Assembly (NCBI GenBank): GCA_043228905.1
Contig: JBHGNT010000009.1
Span: 14,694,001 to 14,758,000, forward strand
Length of the DNA stretch: 64,000 nucleotides
Direction: 5' to 3'
DNA from: Azolla caroliniana
Lineage: Eukaryota; Polypodiophyta
The notes beneath the pieces are model-generated. The model was not told the origin of the DNA. It was given only the letters and a program-made list of their open reading frames with translations, and did no database searches. Below are positions 55,132 to 64,000 of the stretch, one piece after another. A program made the position numbers and the translations under genes. Numbering within the stretch: the first letter of the stretch is position 1; the number at the start of each line of letters is the position of its first letter.

Positions 55132-56212
55132 CTAGCACTCACTTTCTTTGTGGCCCTTTTTGCCACAGTACCAACATTCCGTTGCAGTCTTCTCTTGCCG
55201 TCTTCCGGTGTCGCCATGACTCCCCCTGCTCCCGGAGGGTCCGGAACTACTGTCGGCACGTTCTCTGTGCCTTTGTTCCTGGTCTTGGCGGCCGCCTCCA
55301 TTGCGTGCCGACCCGCCTCGTCCACCACGCCCACGGGTCCGATCCGCTTCCGTGTATAGCATCCGGTGGTGAATGGGTGCGCTAGTTGACGTACCGACGT
55401 GGTTCTCCTCTACAAGGAGCATTGATTGTAAGTCGAAAAATGACGTCGTATTCTCCCTTGTACAAACCGCCGTTCAGAACGCTCTGAACTTAGACGCCAA
55501 GCCCCCAAGACAGACCTGTACCATCTCGTCTTCCTCTACGGTAACGTTGTTAGAGGCAAGGAGTCGCAGATCTCCTTGATCTGGGCCGTGTAATCCACCA
55601 CCGACATGTCCTTCTGTCGGACATTGCTCAACTCCTGTCGGAGTTGCAACTTCCGGGCTGTAGTGGTAGCGGCGAAAGCCTTCTTCAGGTTTCCCCAAGC
55701 CTCCTTCGGCGTCTTGGCGTCTCGAATGTGGCTCAATAGTTGGTCTCCGACACTAGACGCGAAGTAGTACATCACTCTACGTAAAATTCGTGTTTGTCTA
55801 GTATATCATTCGTTTTCCTACATTGGAAAACGAATGCGAATGTTATCCCAACATTCTTGTGTTTTTTTTTGTTTTTTCCCTTTTTTTTAATGTTTTTTTT
55901 GTTTTTTTTTTCATTTTAGGCTTATCTACCTCATAATAAATAGTTAATCCAAAAGAATGGTATTTATCATTCTTTGAGGGTATTTTTCTTTCGCGAATGC
56001 GAATGCATGTATGGTACGTATGGTTCATACTATGGTTCCCACACTGGGAAATCCTTATGTGTCGCATTAGGTGTTGTTTCGTTGGCTCCTTCGACGAAAC
56101 TCCAGTAGCCATGCCCAAGCAGGTACTGGTGCATCTTGTACGACCAAGATGCGTAGTTGGATCTGTCGAGTTTCTCCACAGGAAGCGAGCTAGCCATTCC
56201 TCTATCCATCAC
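55132..56212 (-). pseudogene. Gag of nested copia, broken by an insert
   Basis: It starts MMDRGMASSLPVEKLDRSNY and KMHQYLLGHGYWSFVEGANE, is broken at FPVWE by foreign DNA (55776-56040), and resumes VMYYFASSVGDQLLSHIRDA and KTPKEAWGNLKKAFA. A frameshift near 55545 is followed by LGGLASKFRAFRTAV, MLLVEENHV and an Arg/Gly-rich part, then an intact CCHC zinc knuckle CWYCGKKGHKESEC before a stop at 55132. Confidence 0.85.
55776..56040. repeat. AT-rich insert in copia gag
   Basis: About 265 bases, far more AT-rich than the surrounding gene, with a perfect 11-bp hairpin (ATTCGTTTTCC, TACATT, GGAAAACGAAT) and the direct repeat CGAATGCGAATG near both ends. Origin not recognised. Confidence 0.6.
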
Positions 56213-56283
56213 TTCTCTGTTTGCTGTTCTTACGACCTGTTAGGGTTTGCTTTCAAGCGTTTGTTGGCTGCAGAGGTTCTCAA

Positions 56284-56302
56284 CCCTCACGTTCTGCTAC
56301 CA
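56284..56302 (-). promoter_or_regulatory. Primer binding site of nested copia
   Basis: Minus strand TGGTAGCAGAACGTGAGGG directly after the 5' LTR end; similar to, but not, the usual TGGTATCAGAGC. Confidence 0.7.
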
Positions 56303-56717
56303 TGTAAACGATTACTTGCGGAAGCGTTAGAAAACAGAGAAAGTAGAGAATACACATAGTACATGGGAGAGGTAGAGAGAGCAGAACGTAAAAGCTATAT
56401 TAAAAAACGATAAAAACACTATGTATATACAACTGTGCTCAGTAGCACTATTTATACAAGTCCTCGTGGGACTAACAGAAGTACTGCGTACTTCAATGCT
56501 CACACGAGCATCTAACACTTACTATGAGACTATAACTGCTTAGTAGTCTAAACTAATACTAGCCTTCCGGTTACCGATTGGATCCGGCTAACCGGCTCCC
56601 CAGCTCACCGGCTCTGTTGCTTGCCGGCTCGGTTGCTCACCGGCTTACCGATCCGTCTCGCTTGCCGGCTCAGGCTTATCCAGCCGATCCGGCTCCAGTT
56701 GAGCTTGCCGCTCAACA
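56303..56717 (-). repeat. 5' LTR of nested copia
   Basis: 415 bp, paired with 50657-51071. Plus-strand CTATTTATACAAGTCC near 56450 is TATAAATAG on the minus strand. Confidence 0.9.
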
Positions 56718-56722
56718 CGGAG

Positions 56723-56927
56723 CCCCTACACTAACTCCCAAATATATTCCTTGCGGAATATCTTTCCGATGGCCTCCCGGTTTCTGCATCGATCCGGCCT
56801 TCGTACGCACTGGTCTACGTACTAGTACCGATCTGGCCTAACCAATCTCGTCCCAACCGATCCGGTCCTCGGCTTGCTCAGCTGATCTGGCTGATGTTGA
56901 GCTTGTCTCTCAACACTCCCCCTCAAG
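56723..56927 (-). repeat. Outer copia 3' LTR, first part, with polypurine tract
   Basis: Minus strand TTGAGGGGGAG (56916-56926), then TGTTGAGAGACAAGC from 56915. The nested element separates it from 50420-50656. Confidence 0.85.
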
Positions 56928-57490
56928 CTCAACTTGAGGCTCTTCGGGATCTCCCGGATCACCGCTCCGGTTCCTCCTGGCTCCACGCCTCGCTCGCGCT
57001 CCTTGGCCTGTTCGACTCCGCGCGCGTCGACCCTTCCGGTCGGCTTGTCTGCTTCCACGACCCTTCACATCTCCCTTGCTGTCGCGGTGTTGGCGCTTCT
57101 CCTGGTGCCTTCTTTTCCGCTTGGCCCTCGGTTGATTTAGTGTATCTGAATCAAACATCCGAACTGACTTGGCTACCTCCGATTGGTTTTCGCTCTCGTC
57201 CGAGTTGGCTATCTCCAACTCGTCTTCGGTCTTCTCGCCCTTGATGGCGTCATTTCCTCCATCCTTGGTTGGCTTCGGCTCTTTCTTTTGACTGCTCCCC
57301 TTATGTTCGCTTTTGGACTCATCCACGGATCCGCCCTCTGCTTCTTTAGCCAATCCGAAGTCGAATTCGTCATTCGACCCGACATCACGGTCTTTTCCGT
57401 TCCTTTCCTGCTCCCTTCCGTGGTCATCCGGGACATCTCTCCCCCTCAAGTTCGGTGCGTTGGGGTGACGCAACCCAAGCGCACCCGAGA
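56910..57490 (-). CDS. C-terminal extension of outer copia Pol
   Basis: The frame runs from RNase H (TDRQHADIFTKPLGLDKLRQ) without a stop to 56910, about 186 codons beyond the domain: LRHPNAPNLRGRDVPDDHGR, an acidic Lys/Glu/Ser stretch, ELEIANSDESENQSEVAKSV, then a basic part (RAKRKRRHQEKRQHRDSKGD, RKGRRARSRTGQGARARRGA) and EEPQVELEGEC. The stop TGA lies in the LTR (56910-56912). It is open although the element is old, which argues that this is real coding sequence. Confidence 0.75.
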
Positions 57491-58505
57491 ATTGCCGCAA
57501 CTTGTCCAGACCAAGAGGTTTGGTGAAAATATCGGCGTGTTGCCGATCCGTCGGAACATACTGAAGTTCGACTTCACCAGAAAGGACACGCTGACGGACA
57601 AAATGGTAGTGCACCTCAATGTGCTTGGTCTATGCGTGGAAAATAGGGTTCTTCGCGAGCTGGATGCTGCTAAGGTTGTCGCAGTAGATCGGCGTTGGAT
57701 CGGACACCTCCTCTTGCAGGTCCCTAAGTAGCCGCTTCAACCATATGGCTTCGTAAGTCGCGACAACCGCTCCTCTATACTCGGCTTCGGTGCTCGACAG
57801 TGCAATTGTCGGCTGCTTCTTACTGCTCCACGCGATCACGGCACTACCAAGAGAGAACGTGAAACCGGACGTGGATCGGCGATCGACGACGTTGCCGGCC
57901 CAATCGGCATCGGTGTAGCCGACCAACTGCAGGGCTGTATCAGACCGATATAGTAGCCCCTGGTCCTTAGTGCCACTGACATACCAGAGTACGCGTTGTA
58001 CGCACTAAAGGTGTTCCTCGGTCGGTCACGCCATGAACTGACTAATCACCACGACTCGGTAGCCGAGATCTGGTCGGGTGATGGTCAAGTAAAGGGACTT
58101 CTTCAATCGACACATTGCCGACGTGTTCGTTTTGGAGTGAAATCCGGGGGGTTGTACCATGTACACCTGTTCCTCAAGCTCACCTTGCAGGAACGCATTC
58201 TTTACATCCATCTGATGTAAGTGCCACCCCTTTGCCACAACTACTGTGAGAAAAACACGAACGATCGTCATCTTCGCGACCGGCGCAAAAGTCTCATCGT
58301 AGTCGATGTCGTGTTTTTGCGTGTAGCCTTTTGCCACTAACTAGGCCTTGTATCGGTTGACCGAGCCGTCGGTGTTGTACTTGACTTTGTACACCCACCT
58401 ACATCCGATCGGCTTCACACCCTTCGGTGCGTCAACCAGTTCCCAGGTCTCGTTTTCCGCCAATGTGTGCATCTCTTCCTCCATCACGGTGTCGGGGTAG
58501 TTGTG
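57490..58505 (-). pseudogene. RT remnant and RNase H of outer copia, truncated
   Basis: From 58505: MEEEMHTLAENETWELVDAP and GCRWVYKVKYNTDGSVNRYK, a stop, then [40 protein letters not shown] and CRLKKSLY, joined directly to [11 protein letters not shown]. So the RT part with the catalytic YVDD, about 200 residues, is deleted. RNase H follows ([58 protein letters not shown]) with one TAG at 57630-57632. Everything upstream of RT is missing; homology ends near 58505. Confidence 0.85.
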
Positions 58506-58626
58506 GTTCGTGCGGCGAAGTCGCGGGGACTAAGGTTAAGGGGAGTTGAAGGAACTTAAATTTTAATAAGGCTTGTATGGTGATGATAGAATGATTAAGG
58601 ATAGTAAGAAGAAGATTTACGAGTAA

Positions 58627-58681
<55 letters not shown>

Positions 58682-58776
58682 CATAGATAAAAGATAGAGA
58701 CAATGTATGAATCAAGAAAGAAGATTGAGACAAAGTATGATTCTAGAAGAAGATTGAGACAAAGTATGTTTCAAGA
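58506..58776. repeat. Microsatellite and 29-bp tandem repeat
   Basis: (GT)n followed by (GA)n at 58627-58678, then about three units of AGAAGATTGAGACAAAGTATG to 58776. No gene. Confidence 0.8.
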
Positions 58777-59195
58777 TGTTGTTCTCTGACCGGACAAGGC
58801 CTAACACAAGGTGTCGCGGAGACACTTCACCAAAGGGTGATTACGGCATAGGATTATGACTCAACGATTACACCGACTTACGTAGGTTACACGATTAGAG
58901 CGCTTTTGTTAATTACACGCGTAAGATATAACAGTAATTACAGAACGGAAATCAACATAGAAGTATAAACACCATACGCTCTATTAATCATCCGCTGCGA
59001 TTACAATGGGGTCCGGGCCTTTAAATAGGTTTCCGGCCCGTAGTACAAAACGGTGCCTATCGCACCTATTCGGGATCCGTCCGGATCTGGAACGGCATAC
59101 CGTTTCCAGTCCGTCCGTCCATACTATGCTTATTTACAACCATACTTAATTAATTCCTTCACTCCGTATTTTGGACTCCTTGCCGGCCGGTAACA
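58777..59195 (-). repeat. 3' LTR of type A copy 2
   Basis: 419 bp, minus strand TGTTACCGGCC to GAGAACAACA. TATA-like CCTATTTAAAGG near 59022. CCCACGGGCGTGCCATG directly precedes it. Confidence 0.85.
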
Positions 59196-59247
59196 CATGG
59201 CACGCCCGTGGGACAGTACCTTGTACGTCGAACCCTTCTCGGCCCCT

Positions 59248-60453
59248 TCATTGTTCACCCAAATTGTCCAAAATACTTTGTTCCAGAGTTTCCAATTGTT
59301 CTTCCGGTTGTGGTTGTTGCGGCTGTGCTTGCTGCTGCTGCTGTGGTTGCGGTTGGGACTGAGACTGCTCCGGCTGCTCTATAGGCGGCTGCTTCGTTTG
59401 TTTCTCTGACTCCGGCATCCCCGTTTGACTGCTTCCGGTCCGGTCTCCTTCCAGTAACGGCTCCTCATCACTGAGGTTGACCGTTACTGGTTCTCGTGCT
59501 TTCTCTTCCCGGATCCGGGACCTCTCGTAGCTTTCAAACTGGATCTGCGCCTCCAGCCTGTCGTCGTCCAGCTGAGCTACAAGTTGCCGGATTTGCCCTA
59601 GTTGGTCCTCTGCCAAGGCTTGAAAGTCTTCGGCCAGGTCATCTCTTATGCCGGTGAAGTCTTCGGAAGTCAGGATATAGCAATCATCTCCCTCCTTCCG
59701 CCGGTTCTCTACGTCGGCCCGGAGCAATTGGAGTTCCGCCGCGTTCGGGGCCCACTTGGTCCACCATTTGACGGAACCGTTGTCAATCAAGCTCTTGGTC
59801 TGGTTCAACCAGGCCCGCATGATATCCTGGATGCGACTTGCTCCCATTTGCGCTCTACTTTCCACAACTTGTCGTTCCTCCTTCAACTGCTTGATGAGAT
59901 TAGCCGTATCCTCCGCCTGCTCTCTGTAGCGCGTCAGCTGCCCTTGATATGTTGTCTACAGCCTCTGCAGTACCTCCGCCGCTCTTTCTTTTTCCGCCTG
60001 CTGTTGCCTGAGGAGCTCTGTCCGAACCTTCTCCGCCTCTTCCAACCGTCTTTTGGTTTCCGCTTGTTCATTAGCGTATGCCGTTGCGGTCCGATCAACT
60101 GCTTGCCGGAGCTCATCCGTCCGTTCCTTGTGCTCCGTTTGCAACCGTTTATACTCCCGGTGCAAGTGCTCAAATTCCTTCGTTTTTTGTTTGAGCTTGC
60201 CGTTGATCTGGCGATGGTTCCGGTCCTCCCGGTCCTTTAGCTGCCGGAGTTCCTCTTTCAGGCGCTCTACCTCTGTTTCGGCGTTTCTCCGGAGCCTGTC
60301 CTTCTCTTGCAGCATTTTCTCCTTCTCCTCCTTGAGCCGGTCGTACGCTTGGTGGCCTTTTTCGAGCATGCGCACGTCGTGTACCAATTTAGTATTAAGT
60401 AACGTGGCGGCTCTTAAATGCCCACTACGTACCTTTTCGCTTCTTGCTTTCAC
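59248..60453 (-). pseudogene. Extra coiled-coil gene (aORF), copy 3, N-terminal part deleted
   Basis: Coiled coil: HQAYDRLKEEKEKMLQEKDR, RNAETEVERLKEELRQLKDR, HLHREYKRLQTEHKERTDEL, with a stop near 59956. It continues VKWWTKWAPNAAELQLLRAD, then DDLAEDFQALAEDQLGQIRQ and LVAQLDDDRLEAQIQFESYE, a Gln/Pro-rich tail and LETLEQSILDNLGEQ at 59251. Compared with copy 1 the whole globular N-part and linker are missing (about 450 residues); a short unrelated lead MKARSEKVRSGHLR stands in its place. The spacer to pol (60454-60533) has a CTTTTT-rich run. Confidence 0.8.
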
Positions 60454-60533
60454 GTCCGTTCATACCTCGATTTTTAATGATTTCTTTTTCTTTTTCTTTT
60501 TCTTTTTTTTCTTTTTAATGACGGTATGTGATC

Positions 60534-61937
60534 TTACACATCCGTAGGTCCCTTCGGACCCTTACCGTTTTCCTTACGGGTTGCTGTGTCTTCCTTCGCC
60601 TCTGCTACGGGTTCCCCGTCGTCTTTTTCTTCCATCCGTACCGTTCCCGGACAGGTTCCCGGTATAGTGCCGGTGGGCTGCATAAACGGGTTACTTGGCA
60701 TCGGTCCTTTATAGGGCTTTAGTCTAAATCCGTTGACCCACTTGCCTAGCACTTCACCGGCAAGTGTCCCTAACTGATAGGACCCATTGTATTCCCGTGT
60801 CAGCCAATACGGGCCTGTCCATCTAAACCGGAGTTTACCTAGCATCTTGCCCATCCTCGTTTGGAATACTAGCACCGGCTTTCCGATTTCGAACATCTTC
60901 TCATTACCTTTCCGGTGACGGTCAACGAACGCTTTCCGTCGTCGTTGCTCCAGTTCCATGTGTAGGATGCTGGCCAGCCGTTGCTCCTCCAGTTCGCATA
61001 GTGCTGCTAGCCGCATTTCCTCCGACTCCTTTTCATTCAGCCGTTCCCGTAGTTGGATCCGTAAGCTTGGTACCTGAAATTCCACCGGCATGACCGCCTC
61101 TAAGCCGAACGCTAACCGGAACGGCGTTGTCCGGATACTTGTTTTGTATGCCGTTCGGTACGCCCATAGCGCGCTATGGAGCTTTGTATCCCAGTCCGTC
61201 CGGTTTCCATTGACGATTTTGCGGAGAATGTTCTGGAGCGTTTTGTTGGTTGACTCTGCTAACCCGTTTGCTTGTGGGTAGTACGGTGTGCTCCGTTTAT
61301 GGACCACGGCATAGAACGTTGTTAAGCTTTCAACTACCTGGCCGAGGAAGTGCCCTCCTTGGTCGCTGATTAATTCAATCGGACATCCATATCGGCACCA
61401 AATGTTCTCGTACAGGAATTTTGCTGTGGATGACGCGGTGTTGTCTCTCAAGGCCTTAGCCTCCACCCATTTAGTGCAATAGTCTGTTGCCACGATGACA
61501 TAACGATTACCCGTTCTCATTGCCGGTGGCTTGAACGGTCTGACAAAATCCAACCCCCACTTCTGGAATGGCTCTAGTGGAAGTACCGGTTGGTGTGGCA
61601 TCCGTGCTTGCTCCGTAGGCTGGCCCATTCGTTGGCATAGGTCACATTCCTTAGCATACTTGACGGCGTCTTTTAACGTCGTGGGCCACCATAAGCCGCT
61701 CTGCCATACTTTCCTTGCCGTCACTTCCCCGGCATAGTGTCCTCCGGCAACCCCACAGTGTGCTTCCCGTAAGATTACTTGTTTCTCGTCACTACGGACT
61801 GCCCGTCTCCATATTCCATCTGCTCCCTTGTGGTAGAGAGTGTCCCGTAACAGACAGAAATTGCGGCTCTGCACCGCCAGTCGTTTCCTCTCGTCCCGGT
61901 TCATTTCCTCCGGTGGCAGGCCCGTGCTTAGGAACTA
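60534..61937 (-). CDS. Type A copy 2 integrase
   Basis: The frame continues RNase H after a single TAG (61935-61937). Zinc-binding HHCC: EAHCGVAGGHYAGEV and CDLCQRMGQP. Catalytic residues: GLDFVRPFKPP (Asp), ISDQGGHFLGQ (Asp), PQANGLAESTNKTLQNI (Glu). The C-terminal part has VDRHRKGNEKMFEIGKPVLV, KLRFRWTGPYWLTREYNG and VNGFRLKPYKGP, then a charged tail to 60534. All catalytic residues are present. No chromodomain. Confidence 0.9.
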
Positions 61938-63507
61938 GTGCATGTTTGTCAGCCACCTATCTTCTGATGCCACCGTGTCGTCCGCTGCCGTTTCCGGGGT
62001 GATACGGAATAACTCTGCGTCCGGGAATTCATCCGATACTCCGTCGCCTGATTCTCCGGACTCTAACCGGCTCAGGTAGTCTGCTACGGCATGCTGGATA
62101 CCGGGCCGGTGGAAGATCTCGAATTCGAACTCCTGCAACAGCAAGGTCCAACGGGCCAACTTACCGGTCAGGGACGCCTTGGACACTAAGTACAGGAGCG
62201 CCGAGTGATCCACATGAAAGGAGAACTTCCTTCCCAATAGGTAATGACGAAACTTTGTTACACTGTAGATCATGCCAAGGGCCTCCCGTTCCGTCGTCGA
62301 ATAGTTCTTCTCCGCTTGGGACAGCTTCCGGCTGGCGTAATATACCGGCCGGTACCATTTGGGCTCCGTAAGTTGCATTAAGGCGCTGCCGATAGCGATG
62401 TCGGAAGCGTCAACGAACACATGAAATTCCTTGCTCCAATCCGGAGGCTGCACGACGGGTGCTTGCGACAAAAGTACCTTCAGGGCATTGTATGCCTTAT
62501 CCTCCGTATCCGTCCATTGGAACGGTGTCCGATGTACCGCGGTGTGTAATGGTGTAGCCAAGTCAGCCAAGTGACGGAGCATCCGGCTGTGCCACCGGAT
62601 CTGTCCTAAGAATCGGCTTAGTGCTTTGGCCGTTTTCGGCGCCGGTGCCCCTAGTATCGCGTTTACTTTGTCCGGGTCGACCGCAATGCCCTCCTTACTT
62701 ACAATGTGTCCCAGTAAGATTCCACTTGAAATCCCAAAGATGCATTTTGCTGGGTTTAAGCTTAGCCGGTATAACCTACACTTTTCAAGGCATAACCGTA
62801 GGTGCTGCAAATGGTCTTTTTCCCGGCTATAGACTGCAAAGTCATCCAGGAAAACTTGCATGAAGGCTGGAATGTATTCGCCGAAGATCTCCATGATGAT
62901 TCGCTGGAAAGTTGCTGGTGCCGTTTTTAGTCCGAACATCATTACTACGGCCACAAACACCCCCCATTCGGTGACGAACGCTGTCTTCTCCTGGTCGTCA
63001 GGGTGCATCCGGATTTGATTGTATCCGCTGAACCCGTCTAAAAAGCTATAAACTTCATGGCCAGCGATGGCATCCAGTACTCCATCCGTGAACGGAAGAG
63101 GGAATGCATCCGTAATTGTGGCTGCATTTAGTTTCCTGTAATCTACACACACACGGATTTTACCGTTCTTCTTTGGGACGACGACGATGGGGCTCAGCCA
63201 CGTCGCTTTCTTTACCGGCCGGATGAAGCCCACTCTTAGGAGTTTGTCGATTTCCTCCTTCACTTTGGCGGCGTAGTTGGGGTTCATTCGGTAATGTCTT
63301 TGCGCCACTGGTTTCGCGTCCTTGCCTAAGTGGATCTGATGCTGATATAATTGAGGGTCCAGCCCTCGCATGTCTTCGTATGACCAGGCGAATACGTCGC
63401 GAAACTCCGTGAGAAGTTTGATCATCGCCGCTTTATCTTCCGGCTTCATTTCTTTGGCGATGTGTACCGGCTTTGATTCGTCCTTGCTTCCTAGGTTCAC
63501 TTCGTCG
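61938..63507 (-). CDS. Type A copy 2 reverse transcriptase and RNase H
   Basis: 521 codons after a TAG at 63508-63510. RT: GLDPQLYQHQIHLGKDAKPV, VVVPKKNGKIRVCVDYRKLN, FSGYNQIRMHPDDQEKT, GLKTAPATFQRIIMEIFGEY, and the catalytic VFLDDFAVYSREKD. Thumb and connection: LNPAKCIFGISSGILLGHIV, LSRFLGQIRWHSRML. RNase H: FHVFVDASDIAIGSALMQLT, YSTTEREALGMIYSVTKFRH, FHVDHSALLYLV, IFHRPGIQHAVADYLSRLES. All key residues are present. This copy supplies the RNase H that copy 1 lost. Confidence 0.92.
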
Positions 63508-64000
63508 AGCTAGGATGTTTTTACCCGTTGGGAAACGGCCATTTTCCGTTCCAACGCTTCCTGTGCTTGCCGTAATTCCCGAATCGAATCTTTGTCTGGT
63601 TCGGCTTCGGTTTCGTCCCGCTGCGGCAAGTATGGCGCTACGGCTTCAGCTACGTCAATCTCGAAGAGTGGTACGATCTTCGGGTGTTCCTCCAAGTACT
63701 GGGCTTCTTCGTCGTCTGCCAACCCTTCAAGCATGTTCACGCATTCCGCATACAGTGGTGTGCATTCCATACCGTTGCTCGTCCGTGGTTGTGTCGGTAC
63801 CCGGACCTTGGCTTTTCCGCGCCGGAAGGTAATCATATTTTTCCGCCAATTTTGCTTGATGTGTGCTGTTTTCAACCATGGTCTACCCAGCAACAGTGGG
63901 TACGCGCCTTGCGCCTGTAGCTGCAGCACTACAGGCGAGATGTGAAATGTGTGACCTCCTATGGTGACCTTCAATTTCCGTATTAAGCCCGTCGGCCGTA
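63508..64000 (-). CDS. Type A copy 2 protease end and linker, cut by window edge
   Basis: Open from 64000 to TAG at 63508-63510: RPTGLIRKLKVTIGGHTF, QGAYPLLLGRPWLKTAHIKQ, VNMLEGLADDEEAQYLEEHP, RQAQEALERKMAVSQRVKTS. The protease active site lies beyond the window. At the TAG, copy 1 has CAG (Gln), so the stop is a C-to-T change. Confidence 0.85.

Larger units (their letters stand above)
50657..56717 (-). mobile_element. Complete copia element nested in the LTR of a relative
   Basis: Two 415-bp LTRs (56303-56717 and 50657-51071) differ at about 23 positions by eye (5-6%). Target duplication CGGAG is exact at 50652-50656 and 56718-56722. Gag, protease, integrase, RT and RNase H run on the minus strand in copia order. 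Several frameshifts, a foreign insert and stops make it inactive. Confidence 0.95.
58777..64000 (-). mobile_element. Type A gypsy element, copy 2, cut by window edge
   Basis: 3' LTR (58777-59195), invariant motif, coiled-coil gene with N-terminal part deleted, and pol that is open except for two TAG codons. Gag and 5' LTR lie beyond 64000. Confidence 0.9.

Overview
The window is nuclear DNA of a land plant. One spliced host gene can be modelled end to end; nearly everything else is nested LTR retrotransposon sequence with a few LINE and tRNA-like (SINE-like) pieces. The host gene is a 13-exon secretory carrier membrane protein (SCAMP) gene on the minus strand (34606-42952) with GT-AG introns and a 293-residue product of plant type. 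One intron is 5.9 kb and full of repeats. I cannot name the species; the mix of gypsy families suggests a non-flowering plant, but this is only an impression. No bacterial-type operon, CRISPR array, rRNA or convincing tRNA gene was seen.

Left block, 1-22144: the 3' half of an almost intact copia element (1 to about 2524) apparently sits in the 5' LTR of a gypsy element here called type A (to 10869). Type A lies inside the pol of a second gypsy element, type B (10870-21483). Type B pol is cut a second time by a young 5.7-kb element (13738-19438) with near-identical 387-bp LTRs and a 5-bp target duplication; that element has no gag or pol. Type A and the young element share a large extra gene downstream of where pol is or would be. 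It encodes a roughly 900-960-residue protein with an N-terminal globular part, a very long coiled coil and a conserved C-terminal tail. A third copy is at the right end on the minus strand. This gene is the best candidate for something undescribed.

Middle, 22145-34600: an LTR with a perfect-looking heat-shock element array, a broken copia element whose 3' LTR carries an antisense 5'-truncated LINE, a gag-only LTR element (28974-32236), and gene-free DNA with several tandem repeats. The SCAMP gene follows (34606-42952), with foldback DNA inside intron 2 and just beyond its 3' end.

Right block, 44234-64000: a copia 5' LTR plus gag remnant, a second copy of the heat-shock-element LTR, and a gypsy element (here type C) with a long leader holding four similar hairpins. 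Type C is broken in reverse transcriptase by a copia element, which is itself broken in its 3' LTR by a complete 6.06-kb relative (50657-56717, target duplication CGGAG). Both copia elements carry an unusual charged C-terminal extension of Pol that runs through the polypurine tract and stops inside the LTR. The window ends in a second type A gypsy element (58777 to beyond 64000, minus strand), whose pol is broken only by two TAG codons.
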